Positions 44,465 to 55,434 of a stretch of DNA of 64,000 nt are shown piece after piece. A program made the position numbers and the translations under genes. Below the pieces are notes generated by a model. That model was not told the origin of the DNA. It searched no databases and worked only from the letters and a program-made list of their open reading frames with translations. The DNA is from Leucobacter sp. Psy1 (lineage in GTDB: Bacteria > Actinomycetota > Actinomycetes > Actinomycetales > Microbacteriaceae): the NCBI RefSeq assembly GCF_020096995.1, contig NZ_CP083692.1:434001-498000 (forward strand), given 5' to 3'. Numbering within the stretch: position 1 is the stretch's first letter; every line of letters starts with the position of its first letter.

Positions 44465-45537
44465 CGGACCTCGCAGCGCGGGCCCCGCAGCGACCGGTGA
44501 AGCGCTCCGGGCGCGGCGCATGGGTCGTGGTCGTCACCTCGGTGCTGCTCGTCGTCGGCGTGCTGCTCTCGGCAGGACTGGGGCAACTGCCCATCGGTCC
44601 GGCGGAGGTCGTCGGGTCGATCCTGAAGGCGATCGGGATCGACAACGCCTGGGCCCCCCACGATCGCCTGATCGAGCAAACGCTGTGGCAGATCCGATTC
44701 CCGCGGGTGATGATGTCGCTGCTCGTCGGTGCCGCGCTCGCCGTCGCGGGCGGTGTGATGCAGGCCATCTTCGGCAATCCGCTCGCCGAGCCGGGTGTCG
44801 TCGGCGTCTCCTCGGGGGCGGCGCTCGGCGCGGCCGGCGCCATCACGTTCGGGCTCTCCGTCTTCGGCGGGTGGACGATCGCCGCGTTCGCGTTCCTCGG
44901 CGGTCTCGCCGCCACGCTCGTCGTCTACGCGACGGCGCGCGCCCAGGGACGCACGGAGGTCGTCACCCTCCTCCTCACGGGCATCGCCGTCAACGCCTTC
45001 GCCGGGGCCGGGCTCGCGCTGATCATGTTCGCGGGGGACACCGCGAGTCGTGAGCAGATCGTGTTCTGGCAGCTCGGCTCCATCAACGGATCACGTTGGA
45101 ACGAGGTCGCGATCGTCGCCATCGTCGGTGTTGTCGCCGCTGCCGTGTCGCTCAAGCTCGCACCGCAGTACGATCTGCTTTCACTCGGCGACCGCACGGC
45201 GTCGCACCTCGGGGTGAAAGTGGAGCGCCTGCGCATCTGGTCGGTCGTGCTCGTCGCGCTGCTCACCGGCGTCGGTGTCGCGTTCGTCGGCATCATCGCA
45301 TTCGTCGGACTCGTGGTGCCGCACCTGGTGCGCATGATCCTCGGACCGGCGCACCGCTGGCTGCTCATCTGCTCGATCATCGGGGGCGCGACGCTGCTCG
45401 TCTACGCCGATCTGCTCGCGCGCACCATCGTCCCGTCGGCAGACCTGCCGATCGGAATGCTCACGTCGCTCGTCGGCGGGCCGTTCTTCTACTGGCTCAT
45501 CCGCAGGAACCGTCGGCGCGCGGGAGGCTGGGCATGA
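44461..45537 (+). CDS. hmuU: Heme ABC transporter permease
   Basis: This 358-residue FecCD-type permease has about ten helices. It has IRFPRVMMSLLVGAALAVAG, the NPLAEPGVVGVSSGAALGAA signature and, near the C-terminus, FVGIIAFVGLVVPHLVRMIL. It forms the membrane channel for heme taken from HmuT. The start GTG 44461 overlaps the hmuT stop, and the stop overlaps the hmuV start (ATGA). Confidence 0.93.
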   Translation: MTDLAARAPQRPVKRSGRGAWVVVVTSVLLVVGVLLSAGLGQLPIGPAEVVGSILKAIGIDNAWAPHDRLIEQTLWQIRFPRVMMSLLVGAALAVAGGVMQAIFGNPLAEPGVVGVSSGAALGAAGAITFGLSVFGGWTIAAFAFLGGLAATLVVYATARAQGRTEVVTLLLTGIAVNAFAGAGLALIMFAGDTASREQIVFWQLGSINGSRWNEVAIVAIVGVVAAAVSLKLAPQYDLLSLGDRTASHLGVKVERLRIWSVVLVALLTGVGVAFVGIIAFVGLVVPHLVRMILGPAHRWLLICSIIGGATLLVYADLLARTIVPSADLPIGMLTSLVGGPFFYWLIRRNRRRAGGWA

Positions 45538-46313
45538 ACGGGGCAGCGCAGCAGCTGATCTCGGCGAGCTATCGGGCGGGGCGGATCCGGATCGTCGACG
45601 CGGTCTCCATGGACGTACGGTACGGCGAGGTGCTCGCCCTCGTCGGCCCGAACGGCGCGGGCAAGTCGACGGTGCTCGGACTCCTCTCTGGCGATATCTC
45701 GCCGACCGAGGGCACGGTCGCGCTCGACGGTCGCCCGCTGCACGAGTGGGACGCCAAGGAGCTGGCCCGCGTGCGCGCCGTGCTGCTGCAGGCGAACCAG
45801 GTCGCCTTCTCCTTCACGGCGCAGCAGGTCATCGAGATGGGACGAGCGCCGTGGATGGGGACGGAACGGGCGGATGATGACGCCGCCGCCATCGCCGATG
45901 CCGTCGCGGTCACCGACGTCGCGCATCTCACGGACCGCATGTTCCCGACGCTCTCAGGCGGGGAGAAAGCCCGGGTATCGCTGGCGCGCGTCCTGGCGCA
46001 GGAGACCCGCATCGTGCTGCTCGACGAGCCGACGGCAGCGCTCGATCTGCGCCACCAGGAGGAGGTGCTGCGCATTTCCCGGCGCCTGGCGGCCGCGGGG
46101 AAGGCGGTGATCGTGGTGCTCCACGACCTGTCGCTCGCCGCCGCCTACGCCGACGAGATCGCGATCCTCGCCGACGGTGCGCTCGCGGCGCGCGGGACGC
46201 CGGAGGAAGTGCTCACGGCCGAGCGCATCGAGACGGTGTACGGCACCTCCGTCCGCGTGATGCCGGATCCGGACACCGGTCGCCCCGTCGTGATTCCGCG
46301 TCGAGCCTGGTGA
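45534..46313 (+). CDS. hmuV: Heme ABC transporter ATPase
   Basis: This 259-residue ATPase has Walker A GPNGAGKST, signature LSGGEKARVSLARVLAQE and Walker B IVLLDEPTAALDLR, then VIVVLHDLSLAAAYADEIAI. It resembles HmuV, powering heme uptake through HmuU. It ends the heme operon. No heme oxygenase or sortase gene is visible nearby, so heme breakdown and anchoring must be encoded elsewhere. Confidence 0.93.
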   Translation: MNGAAQQLISASYRAGRIRIVDAVSMDVRYGEVLALVGPNGAGKSTVLGLLSGDISPTEGTVALDGRPLHEWDAKELARVRAVLLQANQVAFSFTAQQVIEMGRAPWMGTERADDDAAAIADAVAVTDVAHLTDRMFPTLSGGEKARVSLARVLAQETRIVLLDEPTAALDLRHQEEVLRISRRLAAAGKAVIVVLHDLSLAAAYADEIAILADGALAARGTPEEVLTAERIETVYGTSVRVMPDPDTGRPVVIPRRAW

Positions 46314-46437
46314 GCGGGTCGGGAGCGGATCGAGGTGCCGCGCTGAGGGGTCATCGAGCGAGCACCTGTATTCTGGTGCGCAGGTCCGACGGCGCACGAG
46401 CCCGCACGGACCGTCAGAGAACCTCGAGAGGATCCGC

Positions 46438-47166
46438 GTGAGTCAACCACCCCGCGACGACACGTCCCGGCGCGACGCATCGCAGGAGTACCCTGAGGAT
46501 CGCTTCGACCACCCCGAACTGCGTGGCCGTGTGGGCGCTCACCGCGTCGTCGCCCGCCCGCGGAACACCTGGCGGTTCGTCATCGCCGGAGTCATCGGGT
46601 TCGCGCTGCTCACCGGGCTCGGCATCTTCACGGTCGAGCGCATCGGTGCGAGCCTCGGCTTGGATGAGCGCATCGGCGGTTCCAGCGACACCGCTCAGGT
46701 CGAACCAGAGCTCGACCCTGAAGCCTCGGTCGCCGTGCTGAACGGCACCGATACCCCGTACCTCGCGGAGGGGGTCGGCGAGGTCATCGGAGACGGCGAC
46801 CTCGGAGTCATCGTCTTCGCGGGCAACGCCGCGGAGACCGATGTCGCGATCTCCGGCGTGTTCTACGAGGACGAGGCCGACATTCCCGCTGCGGAGGGTC
46901 TCGCGCGCGAACTCGGCGGACTCTCGATCTACCAGAGCAATGGCTACGCATCGTACGGCGCCCGTCTCGTTGTGCTCCTCGGCACCGATTACGGCGGCCC
47001 TGGCGCCGATGAGGCCACCAAGATGGAGCAGGAGTCGAGCGAGAACACGATTCCGGGGACGGAGTCGCCCGACGCGGACGCCGGAGTCGAAGCGGACGCC
47101 TCCGCCGATCTCTCCGCCGAGGTCGACGCCGGTGTCGACGCCTCGGGCGAGGTGCCGGCGCAGTAG
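46438..47166 (+). CDS. Membrane protein with LytR_C domain
   Basis: This 242-residue protein starts at GTG 46438 with GAGAGGA upstream. It has a charged N-terminus, one helix (FVIAGVIGFALLTGLGIFTV, about residues 45-65) and an extracytoplasmic LytR C-terminal domain (about 95-190: SVAVLNGTDTPYLAEGVGEV; YASYGARLVVLLGTDYGGPG). An acidic Ala/Asp/Glu tail follows. The domain also occurs in cell-wall polymer ligases, but the catalytic LytR-CpsA-Psr part is absent here. Its function is unknown; association with the cell wall is likely. TATTCT near 46370 is a possible -10. Confidence 0.82.
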   Translation: MSQPPRDDTSRRDASQEYPEDRFDHPELRGRVGAHRVVARPRNTWRFVIAGVIGFALLTGLGIFTVERIGASLGLDERIGGSSDTAQVEPELDPEASVAVLNGTDTPYLAEGVGEVIGDGDLGVIVFAGNAAETDVAISGVFYEDEADIPAAEGLARELGGLSIYQSNGYASYGARLVVLLGTDYGGPGADEATKMEQESSENTIPGTESPDADAGVEADASADLSAEVDAGVDASGEVPAQ

Positions 47167-47198
47167 TCCTCCGAGGTCGCCGCGAGTCGCCTCCCGCG

Positions 47199-47225
47199 CT
47201 TGCACTCGACGGGTGTGAGTGCCAA
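47199..47225 (+). promoter_or_regulatory. Second, degenerate CIRCE element
   Basis: CTTGCACTC and GAGTGCCAA are separated by exactly nine bases, the CIRCE geometry, with two or three mismatches from TTAGCACTC/GAGTGCTAA. It lies 34 bases upstream (start to start) of the perfect CIRCE and could give cooperative HrcA binding. Confidence 0.65.
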
Positions 47226-47232
47226 GATTGAC

Positions 47233-47259
47233 TTAGCACTCGAAATGATCGAGTGCTAA
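47233..47259 (+). promoter_or_regulatory. CIRCE operator (HrcA site) of groEL
   Basis: TTAGCACTC-N9-GAGTGCTAA is a perfect match to the CIRCE consensus, 60 bases before the groEL ATG. TTGACT at 47228-47233 overlaps its left edge as a -35 element, so HrcA binding would block the promoter and heat shock would release it. Confidence 0.96.
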
Positions 47260-48939
<1,680 letters not shown>

Positions 48940-48977
48940 GTCCCGGTTCGGGGTCGCCGCTCGGCGAGCCCTCCACG

Positions 48978-49011
48978 AGCGGGGTCGCACCTTCGGGTGC
49001 GGCCCCGCTTT
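48978..49011 (+). terminator. Intrinsic terminator of groEL
   Basis: AGCGGGGTCGCACC and GGTGCGGCCCCGCT form a 14-bp stem (one G-T pair) closed by a TTCG tetraloop, followed by TTTCGTGTT. It begins 38 bases after the groEL stop. Confidence 0.9.
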
Positions 49012-49074
49012 CGTGTTCCTGACTGCTGCGATGATCGGGCTGGCCCGCCGTCGGGCGGGCGCTGCCGACCGGAA

Positions 49075-49761
49075 TCAGCCGCGATCGGCGCTCGCCCGTT
49101 CGTACGCCGTGACAAGGATCCGCTCGGCGCGGTGCAGATAGGCTTCGAGCGCCTCGGCGGCCTCATCGGGGCGCCCGGCCGCGAGCAGTTCGACGATGCG
49201 CGCGTTCTGATCGATGAACGGGGCATGCAGATACTCGGGGTCGTCGACGAGACCGAATGCCAATCGCACCTCCGCCGCGAGCGCGTCGGCGAAGCGGGTG
49301 AGCCGCGGGCTGTCGGCGAGCTCGATGATTGCGGAGTGGAAGAGGATGTTGGCGGTGCCGACGGTGCGCCAGTCTCCGGCTTCGCGTGCGGCGAGCGCGG
49401 TCTCGACGGCCTCGCGCATGCGCGCGACGGCGGGATGCTTCGGGAGTGCCGCGCGCAGGGCGCCGCACTCGATCAAGCGGCGCAGATGGTAGATGTCGAT
49501 GATCGACATCACCGATGGCGTGGCGACGAACGCTCCGCGGTGGGGGATCTGGACGACGAGGGACTGCTCGCTGAGGATGCGGAAGGCCTCCCGGAGCGTG
49601 TTGCGCGAGACGCCGTGCGTGCGCGCGAGTTCGACTTCGGCCAGCCGCATTCCCGGCGTGAGTGCGGCGTCTGCGATGAGGGAGCGGAGTGCGGCCGCGG
49701 TTTCTTCGGCTCGTGATCGTCCGAGGGGTTCTGCCGCGGCGTCGTCGGCGGGCGAGGTCAT
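49075..49761 (-). CDS. GntR-family regulator (FadR/FCD type), probable 5-oxoproline operon regulator
   Basis: This 228-residue regulator starts at ATG 49759-49761. The winged helix-turn-helix is at about residues 20-80 (GMRLAEVELARTHGVSRNTL, REAFRILSEQSLVVQIPHRG). The FCD ligand-binding domain follows at about 90-215, with the usual metal/ligand histidines and Asp/Arg residues. The reading frame remains open to 50148, but that is a shadow of the next gene. It is divergent from the Nramp-like/pxp operon, and two GT-N3-AC boxes lie between, so it most likely represses that operon. Confidence 0.9.
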   Translation of the reverse strand: MTSPADDAAAEPLGRSRAEETAAALRSLIADAALTPGMRLAEVELARTHGVSRNTLREAFRILSEQSLVVQIPHRGAFVATPSVMSIIDIYHLRRLIECGALRAALPKHPAVARMREAVETALAAREAGDWRTVGTANILFHSAIIELADSPRLTRFADALAAEVRLAFGLVDDPEYLHAPFIDQNARIVELLAAGRPDEAAEALEAYLHRAERILVTAYERASADRG

Positions 49762-49784
49762 ACGGATGAGTCTATCGCCTGACG

Positions 49785-49818
49785 TATTCTGTTGAACGGA
49801 TCGCTTGCGTTGTTGAAC
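49785..49818 (+). promoter_or_regulatory. Paired GT-TGA-AC boxes, probable GntR operator
   Basis: GTTGAAC occurs at 49791-49797 and at 49812-49818 (within TTGTTGAACAA), centre to centre 21 bp or two helical turns apart. GT-N3-AC is the general half-site pattern of FadR-type GntR proteins. TATTCT (49785-49790), a candidate -10, directly abuts the first box. The regulator gene starts 24 bases to the left. Confidence 0.6.
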
Positions 49819-49900
49819 AATCTGTCGGAGGATGGTCGGGACGCACTGGCGTCGAGCCGGGAGACCGGCGCAGAGTGGCACCGATGAAAGGCAGCAGCAG

Positions 49901-51160
49901 ATGAGTGAACGGAACACCGCGGTTCCGGGCCCCGAGACCGTCGCGAGCGGGGCGGTCGGGTTCGTCAGAGCACGACGCGCGTCCCTCCTGGGTGCGATCT
50001 TCATGATGGCGACCTCGGCCATCGGGCCGGGGTTCATCACGCAGACGGCGACGTTCACGGCGACGCTCGGAGCAGCCTTCGCGTTCGGAATTCTCGTGTC
50101 GATCATCATCGATTTCGTCGTGCAGGCGAACATCTGGCGCATCGTCACGGTGAGCGGGCGCCGTGCGGCAGAACTGGCGAACGCGGCGGTGCCCTTCAGC
50201 GGCTACGTACTCGCCGTGCTCGTCATATTCGGCGGTCTCGTCTTCAACATCGGCAACATTGCTGGTGCCGGCCTCGGGTTGAACGCACTGCTGGGCATCG
50301 ACGCGAAGATCGGCGGCGCCATCAGCGCGGCGCTGGCGATCGTGATCTTCATCGTCAAGCGAGCCGGCGTCGTGATGGATTGGGTCATCGTCGCGTTGGG
50401 ACTCGTCATGATCGTCCTGACGGTGATCGTCGCCATCGTGGCGAACCCGCCGATCGGCGAGGCGCTGACGCAGACCGTCCTTCCCGATGTGATCGACTTC
50501 GCGATGATCACCACGATCGTCGGCGGAACCGTGGGCGGCTACATCACCTACGCGGGAGCGCACAAGCTGCTCGATTCCGGCGTCGCAGGGGTCGAGCACG
50601 CCGAGCAGGTGACCCGTTCCGCGTTCACCGGCATCGCGGTCACGGGCGTGATGCGGTACGTGCTGTTCCTCGCATTTCTCGGCGTCACCGCCAGCGGCGT
50701 GACACTCGACCTCGCGGGGAACCCCGCCGGGGATGCGTTCCAGGCCGCCGCCGGCGAGATCGGTCTCCGCGCGTTCGGCCTGGTGCTCTGGGCCGCCGGC
50801 ATCTCGAGCGTCATCGGCGCCGCGTTCACCTCGGTGTCGTTCACCACCGTCTTCAGTCGACGCATCGATCTGAGAGTGCGGTCGTGGATCACGGTGGGCT
50901 TCATCCTCGTCGGTCTGACCGTGTACCTGATCCTCGGAACCACGCCCGTCGCGCTCCTCGTCTTCGCCGGTGGATTCAACGGCCTGATCCTGCCGATCGG
51001 CTTCACGATCTTCATGTACATCGGGTGGTTCCGCCGTGATCTGCTGCACGGATACCGGGTGCCGAAGTGGCTGCTGATCTCGGGAACCATCGTCACGGTG
51101 CTGACGTGGTACATGGGAGTCATGTCGTTCAGCGGTATCTTCGCCTTCTTGGCGGCGTGA
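49901..51160 (+). CDS. Nramp-like transporter of the ycsG type
   Basis: This 419-residue membrane protein has about eleven helices and similarity to the Nramp superfamily ([20 protein letters not shown] near residue 40; [20 protein letters not shown] near residue 220). The canonical metal-binding D-P-G-N of helix 1 is replaced by G-P-G-F and the M-P-H of helix 6 is absent. It therefore resembles the YcsG branch found in 5-oxoproline operons rather than manganese transporters. It may carry an organic substrate such as 5-oxoproline. ATG 49901 starts the operon. Confidence 0.8.
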   Translation: MSERNTAVPGPETVASGAVGFVRARRASLLGAIFMMATSAIGPGFITQTATFTATLGAAFAFGILVSIIIDFVVQANIWRIVTVSGRRAAELANAAVPFSGYVLAVLVIFGGLVFNIGNIAGAGLGLNALLGIDAKIGGAISAALAIVIFIVKRAGVVMDWVIVALGLVMIVLTVIVAIVANPPIGEALTQTVLPDVIDFAMITTIVGGTVGGYITYAGAHKLLDSGVAGVEHAEQVTRSAFTGIAVTGVMRYVLFLAFLGVTASGVTLDLAGNPAGDAFQAAAGEIGLRAFGLVLWAAGISSVIGAAFTSVSFTTVFSRRIDLRVRSWITVGFILVGLTVYLILGTTPVALLVFAGGFNGLILPIGFTIFMYIGWFRRDLLHGYRVPKWLLISGTIVTVLTWYMGVMSFSGIFAFLAA

Positions 51161-51197
51161 ACCGATCCTGCACCATCCACGAGAGAAAGGCCGGACC

Positions 51198-51983
51198 ATG
51201 AGCATCGATCTGAACAGCGATCTCGGCGAGCACTTCGGTGCCTGGACGCTCGGCGACGACGCCGCGATGCTGGAGATCGTCACCAGTGCGAACGTCGCCT
51301 GCGGGTTCCACGCGGGGGATCCCCGCTCGATCCTGGAGACGCTTCGCGGCGCTGTCGAGCGCGGGGTGGCCGTGGGTGCGCACGTTGCGTACCCCGATCT
51401 CGTCGGCTTCGGCCGCAGGCCCATGGACGTGAGCGACGCCGAGCTCGAGGCCGATGTGATCTATCAGATCGGCGCGCTTCAGGCGCTCGCGAGGGTCGCC
51501 GGTACCGAGGTCTCCTACGTGAAGCCGCACGGAGCGCTGTACAACACCATCGCGCGGGATGAGCGTCAGGCAGCAGCGGTCATCCGTGCGATCCGCGCTG
51601 TCGACTCCGGCCTGCCGCTCGTGTGTCTCGCCGGCTCGCCGCTGGTCGAGTGGGCGGAGGCCGCCGGGCTCCGGGCCGTGCCTGAGGCCTTCGCGGATCG
51701 GGCATATGAGCCGAACGGGGCCCTCGTCTCGCGGCGGGAGGCCGGCGCGGTGATCCATGATCCCGAGCAGGTGGCGGAGCGTATGGTCCGCTTGGCGCGC
51801 GAGGGAGTGATCGAGGCGAGGGACGGGACGGAGGTCGCCGTTCCCGCCGCATCGATCTGCGTGCACGGCGACAGTCCGGGGGCGGTCGAGATCGCTGCCA
51901 CCGTCCGCACCGCACTGCTCGATGCCGGGGAGGAGCTCGCTCCGTTCACGGTCGGTCGTCAGATGCATCGGAGCGAATCTTGA
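51198..51983 (+). CDS. pxpA: 5-oxoprolinase subunit PxpA (LamB/YcsF family)
   Basis: This 261-residue LamB/YcsF family protein begins with the family hallmark [20 protein letters not shown], then [13 protein letters not shown] and [12 protein letters not shown]; these carry the conserved metal and substrate residues. PxpA with PxpB and PxpC forms the ATP-dependent prokaryotic 5-oxoprolinase, which opens 5-oxoproline to glutamate. GAGAGAAAGG precedes ATG 51198. Its stop overlaps the TTG start of the next gene. Confidence 0.95.
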   Translation: MSIDLNSDLGEHFGAWTLGDDAAMLEIVTSANVACGFHAGDPRSILETLRGAVERGVAVGAHVAYPDLVGFGRRPMDVSDAELEADVIYQIGALQALARVAGTEVSYVKPHGALYNTIARDERQAAAVIRAIRAVDSGLPLVCLAGSPLVEWAEAAGLRAVPEAFADRAYEPNGALVSRREAGAVIHDPEQVAERMVRLAREGVIEARDGTEVAVPAASICVHGDSPGAVEIAATVRTALLDAGEELAPFTVGRQMHRSES

Positions 51984-53677
51984 GCGCGGCTCACGCGGGG
52001 GACTCGTCGGGCGACACGGCAGTGGACGCGCCTCCGGCCGACTTCGACGTGCGACCCGCCGGTGACGGCGCGGTGCTCGTTGACTGCGGTGACCTCGGTG
52101 CCGCCCTCGCGATGCACGAAGCACTGTCCCGGGCTTGGGGGGACGGCGCCCTGCGCATCGATGAACTCGTGCCGGCCGCCCGGACGGTGCTCGTGCGCGG
52201 GCGCGACGCGGCGGATCACGTCGCGGGTCGCGCCCGGATCCCGTTCGCGGAGATCTGGTCGGCTCACGCCGGCAGCACGGCACGCGCGGCGGCACCCGAG
52301 ACCCCCGTCGAGGTTCCGGTCGTCTACGACGGTGCCGACCTCGACGAGGTGGCGCAGCTGACCGGGCTCACGGCTGCGGAGGTGATCGAGCGCCACCAGG
52401 CGGCCGAGTACACCGTTGCGTTCACCGGCTTCGCGCCCGGCTTCGCGTACATCGCCGGAGGCGATCCGGCCCTGCAGGTGCCGCGCCGCTCGTCGCCGCG
52501 GGCAAGGATCCCCGCCGGTTCGGTTGGGCTCGCCGGTCCGTTCAGCGGGGTGTACCCCCGCGAGAGTCCGGGCGGGTGGCAGCTCATCGGGCGCACCGAG
52601 GTGCCGATGTGGGACCTCGATAGGGATCCCCCCGCGCTCCTGCAGCCGGGCACGCGGGTGCGCTTCGTCGCGGCCGACCGCGCCGCCGACGACGACACGG
52701 ACAGCGCTGACAGTGCCGGGAGCCCGCTGACCGGACCCGTGGCTCTGACGGTGCGCGACGCCGGGCTGCAGTGCCTCGTGCAGGATCTCGGCCGCCCGGG
52801 GCTCGCGCATCTCGGCGTCAGCGCCTCGGGTGCTGCGGACCGTGCCGCGCACCGTCGTGCGAACCGGATCGTCGGCAACGCCGATGCGGCTGCGGTGCTC
52901 GAGATCGGGATCGGCGAGTTCGCAATTCGCGCCGAACGGATGCTCGTGATCGGACTCACCGGTGCCCCGCGTACCGGTTCGATCAGCGGACCCACCGGCG
53001 CGAGGACGATTCGTATGGGGACCCCCACCCGCATCGATGCGGGGGAGGAGCTGCGGCTCGGTGCCGCCGAGGCGGGACTCCGTACTGTTCTGGCGATCCG
53101 CGGAGGCGTCGCGGCGCGCGAGACGCTCGGCAGCGCCGCCACCGATACACTGGCCGGCCTCGGGCCCGCCCCGATCGCGTCGGGCGATGAGGTGCGCGTG
53201 GCCGGTGTCGAGTCACGCTCGGGGAGCGAGACTCCGGTGCGGGATGGTGCGGCCGCCGAAGCCGCTGAGACGGAGGGGCTCCCGCGCGTCGGTGCTGAGG
53301 CGGTGCTGCGGGTGCGCCGAGGTCCACGCGACGACTGGTTCGACGAGTCGGCGCTCACCGCGCTCGGCGAGCAGGCCTGGGAAGTGACCCCCCGCAGCGA
53401 CCGCGTCGGCGTACGGCTCGCCGGCGACCCGCTCGTGCGCGCACCGCACGCTCGCGATGTCGAGCTTCCGAGCGAGGGGCTCGTGCGCGGGGCGATCCAG
53501 GTGCCCCCGGACGGCCAGCCCGTCCTCTTTCTGGCAGACCACCCGCTGACCGGCGGGTATCCGGTCATTGGCGTCGTCGTCGACGCCGACCTCGACCGTG
53601 CAGCGCAGCTCCCTCCGGGGGCGCGCGTGAGATTCGCGGCGCTCGACGGCGCCGAGACCGAAGGAGTGATCCGATGA
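51980..53677 (+). CDS. Fused 5-oxoprolinase subunits PxpB-PxpC (KipI-KipA)
   Basis: This 565-residue fusion has an N-terminal PxpB/KipI (AHS1) domain at about 15-240 ([40 protein letters not shown]). The C-terminal PxpC/KipA (AHS2) domain is at about 255-560 ([40 protein letters not shown]). The two are separate proteins in Bacillus and E. coli. The TTG start at 51980 overlaps the pxpA stop, and its own stop overlaps the next gene. The AHS1-AHS2 pair also forms the carboxyltransferase part of urea carboxylase. Confidence 0.92.
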   Translation: MSAAHAGDSSGDTAVDAPPADFDVRPAGDGAVLVDCGDLGAALAMHEALSRAWGDGALRIDELVPAARTVLVRGRDAADHVAGRARIPFAEIWSAHAGSTARAAAPETPVEVPVVYDGADLDEVAQLTGLTAAEVIERHQAAEYTVAFTGFAPGFAYIAGGDPALQVPRRSSPRARIPAGSVGLAGPFSGVYPRESPGGWQLIGRTEVPMWDLDRDPPALLQPGTRVRFVAADRAADDDTDSADSAGSPLTGPVALTVRDAGLQCLVQDLGRPGLAHLGVSASGAADRAAHRRANRIVGNADAAAVLEIGIGEFAIRAERMLVIGLTGAPRTGSISGPTGARTIRMGTPTRIDAGEELRLGAAEAGLRTVLAIRGGVAARETLGSAATDTLAGLGPAPIASGDEVRVAGVESRSGSETPVRDGAAAEAAETEGLPRVGAEAVLRVRRGPRDDWFDESALTALGEQAWEVTPRSDRVGVRLAGDPLVRAPHARDVELPSEGLVRGAIQVPPDGQPVLFLADHPLTGGYPVIGVVVDADLDRAAQLPPGARVRFAALDGAETEGVIR

Positions 53678-55434
53678 CGATCCGAACCGTACTGATCGCG
53701 AACCGCGGCGAGATCGCCGTGCGCGTCGCCCGTGCCGCGCGCGACGCGGGCATCACCTCGATCGGCGTCTACGCCGACGGCGACGCCGAGAGCCTCCACG
53801 TCCGCACCGTGGACCAGGCCTACGCGCTCGGCGGTTCGACGCCGGCCGAGACCTACCTCGATGCCGAGAAGCTGCTCGAGGTGGCCAGCCGTTCCGGCGC
53901 GGATGCCGTGCACCCCGGTTACGGGTTCCTCTCTGAGAGCGCCGCGTTCGCCCGGGCGGTGATCGACGCGGGACTCGTCTGGATCGGTCCAGACCCCGAG
54001 ACGATCGAGCAGCTCGGTGACAAGGCGCGTGCGCGCACCATCGCCGCGGGCGTCGGCGCACCGCTGGTGCCAGGAACGAACGACCCCGTCACGAGCGCCG
54101 ACGACGTCATCGCCTTCGCCGATGAGCACGGTCTCCCCGTCGCCATCAAGGCGGTGCACGGCGGAGGCGGGCGCGGTATGCGGGTGGTGCGCGACCGGGA
54201 GCGCATCGCCGAGGAGTACGAGTCGGCCGTGCGCGAGGCGGAGGCGGCGTTCGGGGCTGGCGCCTGTCTGGTCGAGCGCTTCCTCGACCGGCCCAGGCAC
54301 ATCGAGGCGCAGGTGCTCGGCGACCGCCACGGCCGTATCGTCGTGCTCGGAACGCGTGACTGCTCGTTGCAGCGTCGCAACCAGAAGCTCGTTGAGGAGG
54401 CCCCTGCGCCGTTCATCGACGACGCGCTGCGTGAGCGCATCCACCGTGCCGCGGCTGACATCTGCGGTGCTGCGGCCTATGTCGGCGCTGGGACGGTGGA
54501 GTTTCTCCTCGGCGAAGATGGCACGCTCACGTTCCTTGAGGTCAACACGCGCCTCCAGGTCGAGCACCCGGTGACCGAGGTGACCACGGGTGTCGACCTC
54601 GTGCAGGAGCAGTTCCGCATCGCCGCCGGGGAACCGACGCATGTTCCCGAGACGGTGACGCCCATCGGGCACGCCATCGAGTTCCGCATCAACGCGGAGG
54701 ATCCGGGGCTCGGCTTCCTGCCGACCCCTGGCACACTCACCCAGTGGGAGCCTCCGGCCGGGCCGGGCGTCCGGTTCGACTCTGGCGTGGCTGCGGGGGA
54801 CGTGGTGTCGGGAAGCTTCGACTCCCTCCTCGCGAAGCTCATCGTGTGGGGCTCAGATCGCGACGAGGCGGTCGCGCGTGCGCGGCGCGCACTCGCGGAG
54901 TTCACGGTGGGCGGCGTGGCCACGGTGCTGCCGTTCGACCGTCACATCGTCGAGGATCCGGCGTTCACCGGCCGCGGTTCCGCCGGTTTCTCGGTGCACA
55001 CGCGCTGGATCGAGGACGACTGCACGGTGGAGTTCGCTCCGAGCGCTGACGTCTCCTATCCCGCGGCCGCGTCGTTGACGCGGGTGCCGATCGAGTGGGA
55101 CGGGCGCCTGACGACGATCGGGCTCCCCGGTGCGCTGCTCAGCGCGCTCGGATCGGCAGCGGGATCGCCTCAGGACGCTGCAGCCGCTGACCCGGCTGAC
55201 ACCGAGGAAGGTCCGTCGGACGGAGCGGTGCTCGCGCCATTCGCGGGAACGCTCAGTGCGTGGAAGGCCGCCGATGGCGATGCGGTCACCGCTGGCCAGA
55301 CCGTCGCGGTGCTCGAGGCGATGAAGATGGAGGTGCCGGTCACCGCTCCCATCGACGGTGTGCTCCGGCAGACCGCCGCGACGGGATCGGATGTCGCCGC
55401 GAAGGAGACCCTGGGGGAGGTGACGAGCGCATGA
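53674..55434 (+). CDS. Biotin carboxylase with biotin carrier domain
   Basis: This 586-residue protein has an ATP-grasp biotin carboxylase (about 1-445: [58 protein letters not shown]). A variable region and a C-terminal biotinyl domain follow, with the biotin-accepting K551 in [11 protein letters not shown]. It would make carboxybiotin for a partner carboxyltransferase. No classic acetyl- or propionyl-CoA carboxyltransferase is encoded nearby; the only candidate partner is the PxpB-PxpC fusion, whose stop overlaps its start. Confidence 0.93.
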   Translation: MTIRTVLIANRGEIAVRVARAARDAGITSIGVYADGDAESLHVRTVDQAYALGGSTPAETYLDAEKLLEVASRSGADAVHPGYGFLSESAAFARAVIDAGLVWIGPDPETIEQLGDKARARTIAAGVGAPLVPGTNDPVTSADDVIAFADEHGLPVAIKAVHGGGGRGMRVVRDRERIAEEYESAVREAEAAFGAGACLVERFLDRPRHIEAQVLGDRHGRIVVLGTRDCSLQRRNQKLVEEAPAPFIDDALRERIHRAAADICGAAAYVGAGTVEFLLGEDGTLTFLEVNTRLQVEHPVTEVTTGVDLVQEQFRIAAGEPTHVPETVTPIGHAIEFRINAEDPGLGFLPTPGTLTQWEPPAGPGVRFDSGVAAGDVVSGSFDSLLAKLIVWGSDRDEAVARARRALAEFTVGGVATVLPFDRHIVEDPAFTGRGSAGFSVHTRWIEDDCTVEFAPSADVSYPAAASLTRVPIEWDGRLTTIGLPGALLSALGSAAGSPQDAAAADPADTEEGPSDGAVLAPFAGTLSAWKAADGDAVTAGQTVAVLEAMKMEVPVTAPIDGVLRQTAATGSDVAAKETLGEVTSA

